Made by a program: the position numbers and the translations under genes
The notes under the pieces: model-generated
What the model was told of the DNA's origin: nothing
The model's database searches: none
The model's input: only the letters and a program-made list of their open reading frames with translations
NCBI GenBank assembly: GCA_015056545.1
Contig: SVGE01000008.1
Span: 1 to 45,460, forward strand
Length of the DNA stretch: 45,460 nucleotides
DNA from: Clostridiales bacterium
GTDB taxonomy: Bacteria; Bacillota; Clostridia; TANB77; SIG350
Reading direction: 5' to 3'
Part shown: positions 43,052 through 45,460 of the stretch, piece after piece
Layout of the letters: the number at the start of each line of letters is the position of its first letter
Position numbering within the stretch: the stretch's first letter is position 1

Positions 43052-44242
43052 TTAATAAATTTTTTCCTTTGTTCCAATTTGTTCTAGACATTCATATATA
43101 AGTTCCACATTAACTCCACCGTTATATTCTGTTATATTATTACTTTTGTTTAATATAACAGTATCTTGATTAAAGTTGGTAGATATATTTTTTTCTAGAA
43201 TTTCATTTGCATATTTCAAAGCTTCCTCATATGTTCTATTTATACTAGTTGTCACTTTTTCTTTTATTATATATTCATAAATTACTATTGGAAATTGTTT
43301 TCCTTTTACGGATAATTTACTTTCGTTTATTATTGTATCATATTCTTTGTAATTTGTAGATAGTTTTCCAAAAAAAATTTTTTTATTTAATAATTTTGTT
43401 CCAAAACGTTTTATTTCACTACCTGTATAGCTTGTATTTTCTTCATAAAAATTTACATTTATATCTTCTTTATACCACACTTTTGCAAAAACTTCCCCTT
43501 GTGCATTAACATATTTTTCATCAATTATCTCAGACGGAATAACTCCTGAAATTAAAACATCCCCTTCATATACCATATCTCCTTTTTCTACAGCTGATTT
43601 TCCTTGTGTTGCAACTACCTTTTCAATTATACCTGGTTTTATTGCAATGATATTAGAAAATTCATTATTATTTATAACTTCTGGTCCTATTACTCTTTTT
43701 CTAATATCTACATTTAAAACAACTCCTTTTATCTTAAATTCAATCCACGATAAATCTTCAACATTAATTAACATTTGATTTTCTATATTTTTATCATCTA
43801 TATTATATTTATATATGTATTTTTTTACACCTAGTTTTTCTAATTCTTGAATAATATATTGTTTATATTCTTCAGTATATTCCTCTCCCTCAGTTACAAT
43901 TCTTATATCATATATAAAACTTGTTGATATAATTAATAGAATTATTATAGTTATTGGAATAAGTAATAAAAATCTTCTTTTTCTATATTTATGTAGAATA
44001 AATGGAAGACCCCTCTTTTTAACTATTTTATATTTGCATTTAGTTTTTTTGCCTATATTTTTTAGTTTTTTATAATCTTTAATACTTACATTTGCAGTAA
44101 ACATACAACTATTTTCTCTTTGTATATTACTTAACTCTATTTTTCTATTTGTACATATATTTATATATTTCTCTATAAAGAAACCTTCAACTAATATAGT
44201 TACTTTTCCAAATATATAGTCTAATATTTTTTTTAGAAACAT
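43052..44242 (-). CDS. yqfD: Sporulation protein YqfD
   Basis: 396 residues. The N-terminal domain (GFFIEKYINICTNRKIELSNIQR and related) precedes a membrane helix at about 91-112, then an extracytoplasmic domain with IEFKIKGVVLNVDIRKRV, VATQGKSAVEKGDMVYEGDVLISG and NAQGEVFAKVWY, all typical of YqfD. It is required for mother-cell sporulation in Bacillus and Clostridioides relatives. AAAGGTAGG overlaps the stop of yqfC, so translation is coupled. Probably sigma-E controlled. Confidence 0.93.
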   Translation of the reverse strand: MFLKKILDYIFGKVTILVEGFFIEKYINICTNRKIELSNIQRENSCMFTANVSIKDYKKLKNIGKKTKCKYKIVKKRGLPFILHKYRKRRFLLLIPITIIILLIISTSFIYDIRIVTEGEEYTEEYKQYIIQELEKLGVKKYIYKYNIDDKNIENQMLINVEDLSWIEFKIKGVVLNVDIRKRVIGPEVINNNEFSNIIAIKPGIIEKVVATQGKSAVEKGDMVYEGDVLISGVIPSEIIDEKYVNAQGEVFAKVWYKEDINVNFYEENTSYTGSEIKRFGTKLLNKKIFFGKLSTNYKEYDTIINESKLSVKGKQFPIVIYEYIIKEKVTTSINRTYEEALKYANEILEKNISTNFNQDTVILNKSNNITEYNGGVNVELIYECLEQIGTKEKIY

Positions 44243-44250
44243 ATATATTC

Positions 44251-44517
44251 CTACCTTTCAAATTGTATATTATTTATTTTTCCTGTAATAACCATTTCAT
44301 CTTTAGTAAGTTCCCCTATATTTAAATCTATTCCATAAATATATACTTCACCATCACTTGTGTTAAGTCTAATCATATAATCTTCATATTCAATTATTCC
44401 TAAATAGTTTTCAACATATATTTTTTCATTACTATAACATGTTAATTTAGTAATATCATCAATAATGCCTTCACTTATTTCTAAAGCATTTTCTATTTTT
44501 CTAATATTTTTAAACAT
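44251..44517 (-). CDS. yqfC: Sporulation protein YqfC (YabP family)
   Basis: 88 residues, normal length. The YabP/YqfC fold is seen in SNEKIYVENYLGIIEYEDYMIRLNTSDGEVYIYG and ITGKINNIQF split over the second half. It overlaps the deacetylase gene by one base (TAATG) and precedes yqfD, a conserved pair made in the mother cell. Confidence 0.93.
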   Translation of the reverse strand: MFKNIRKIENALEISEGIIDDITKLTCYSNEKIYVENYLGIIEYEDYMIRLNTSDGEVYIYGIDLNIGELTKDEMVITGKINNIQFER

Positions 44518-45320
44518 TATTTTTCAAACTCCTCTAGACTTTTAAATTCATATCCCATATTTCTAATTTCAATTATAACTTCTTCTAAAACATTTGCATT
44601 ATCCTTTGAAACTGCATGTAAAAGTAATATTGCTCCTGGGTGAATATTTTTTAATATCTTATCTTTTGCATATTCAATTCCTTTTTGATTATTCACATTC
44701 CAATCATCATATGCAAATGACCACATTACTGTTGTATACCCCATATTATTAATAGTATTTAATGAATATTCACTAAATTCACCCATTGGTGGTCTAAAAT
44801 ACTTCATTTGGTATCCATACTTATCCATAACTTTATTTTCTAAATTTTTTAATTCATTTTCTATTTTCTCTTTTGTATTCAGACTTGGAATACTTGGATG
44901 TGAATTTGTATGATTTCCAACAATATGCCCTTCATTAATTATTCTTTGGACAATATCTCCACTTGTTTTTAAATAATCCCCTGTTATAAAAAAGGCTGCT
45001 GGTACATTACATTTCTTTAATATATCCAGTATTTGATTAGTATATCCATTTTCATACCCTTCATCAAAAGTCAAATACACATATTTTTTATCTTTATTTC
45101 CAACATATATTCCATTATATTTATCTAATACATCTGTGTCAGATTTATTAAATTGTGGCTGAAGGTTATTATTTTCTCTTTTTAATCCCCATGCTATTTT
45201 TTTATTATTAGTAGGTGTTCCATTTGTTGTAACACTACTTTTTTTGTTATAAATATTATGTATATATATTAAAGAAATTAAAGATACAATAATTAATATT
45301 AATACAGTTTTTTTCTTCAA
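44517..45320 (-). CDS. pdaA: PdaA-like polysaccharide deacetylase
   Basis: 267 residues from TTG at 45320 (GGAGG seven bases upstream); a GTG at 45326 lies only one base after the site. After a signal anchor (TVLILIIVSLISLIYIHNIY), the N-terminal IAWGLKR and GIYVGNKDKKYVYLTFDEGYENGY match PdaA-type enzymes. NodB motifs are TFDEGYENG, HTNSHPSI and FRPPMGEFSE, plus ILLLHAVSKDN. PdaA removes an acetyl group in making muramic delta-lactam of the spore cortex. The DD of most NodB domains is DE here, which is usual for PdaA. It begins the yqfC-yqfD cluster. Confidence 0.88.
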   Translation of the reverse strand: MKKKTVLILIIVSLISLIYIHNIYNKKSSVTTNGTPTNNKKIAWGLKRENNNLQPQFNKSDTDVLDKYNGIYVGNKDKKYVYLTFDEGYENGYTNQILDILKKCNVPAAFFITGDYLKTSGDIVQRIINEGHIVGNHTNSHPSIPSLNTKEKIENELKNLENKVMDKYGYQMKYFRPPMGEFSEYSLNTINNMGYTTVMWSFAYDDWNVNNQKGIEYAKDKILKNIHPGAILLLHAVSKDNANVLEEVIIEIRNMGYEFKSLEEFEK

Positions 45321-45326
45321 AAACAC

Positions 45327-45460
45327 CCCTCCTTTTTAAAAGCATCCTATTAGTATACGTTTCTATTATTTTTTACATATTATGCCATTTTCAATTGACA
45401 AGTTCACCTAAAAGTACTAATATATATTTGCTATTATTATTTTTGTTTATAATACATTTT
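45327..45460. other. Upstream region of the pdaA-like gene, right edge
   Basis: No gene is seen in the last 134 bases. On the minus strand CATAATA with a weak GTGAA about 18 bases upstream might be a sporulation-type (sigma-G-like) promoter; the match is poor. Confidence 0.25.

Overview
The window is very AT-rich (by eye roughly a quarter G+C) and comes from an endospore-forming Firmicute, most likely an uncultured gut-type member of Clostridia. The sporulation and germination genes ypeB, yabG, spoIIID, yqfC, yqfD and a pdaA-like deacetylase show spore formation. The anaerobic set pflB/pflA, a four-subunit pyruvate:ferredoxin oxidoreductase and a clostridial 2[4Fe-4S] ferredoxin shows fermentative life. 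Lineage below class is inference. Most genes lie on the minus strand. The main plus-strand blocks are pyruvate metabolism (3.9-10.1 kb), a diacylglycerol glycosyltransferase (12.6 kb), tRNA-Leu with a decayed gene and an unknown gene (31.8-33.2 kb), a DUF368 transporter (34.1 kb) and a shortened HAD phosphatase (39.5 kb).

Layout. 1-3.5 kb: a secreted C39-like peptidase (cut by the left edge) and an S-layer-homology protein in one operon. 3.8-6.9 kb: pflB and pflA. 7.0-10.1 kb: porGDAB behind a perfect consensus promoter. 10.2-12.4 kb: an unknown gene and ypeB. 12.5-13.7 kb: glycosyltransferase. 13.7-19.2 kb: walR-walK, then lepB-holB-ricT-ferredoxin. 19.2-29.2 kb: an envelope region with two pilin-like leucine-rich-repeat proteins, an M23 peptidase, a formylglycine-enzyme/C-type-lectin-fold protein, pcrA and yabG. 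29.3-31.6 kb: HlyD-like, sepF, divIVA. 33.4-41.3 kb: mixed single genes including spoIIID, an XRE regulator with a clear operator, a second lectin-fold protein, an ABC-F ATPase with altered motifs, and DUF3048. 41.3-45.3 kb: the pdaA-yqfC-yqfD-unknown-ybeY sporulation/RNA-maturation cluster.

The most unusual signal is a pair of almost identical, structured 5' leaders (about 21211-21378 and 29079-29231, minus strand). Each stands in front of one of the two pilin-like proteins. Each has an outer stem, an invariant single-stranded core with eight consecutive G residues, an inner hairpin, and then an intrinsic terminator lying before the start codon. Pairing in the terminators is kept although the sequence differs. 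This is the architecture of a riboswitch or attenuator, and I do not recognise the class. The controlled proteins share a nearly identical 5' module (pilin-like segment and stalk) but differ in their repeat domains, so the pair looks like a modular surface-protein family under shared RNA control.

Other points: two lectin-fold proteins lacking the catalytic cysteine pair of true formylglycine enzymes; a hairpin between Shine-Dalgarno and start codon of the glycosyltransferase; a palindromic operator on the XRE promoter; a cap-less HAD gene and a broken FH..C/CxxC-domain gene; and an unknown gene where phoH often sits. Several genes use TTG or GTG starts judged from ribosome binding sites (spoIIID, the pdaA-like gene, walR, the HlyD-like gene, two membrane-anchored proteins).
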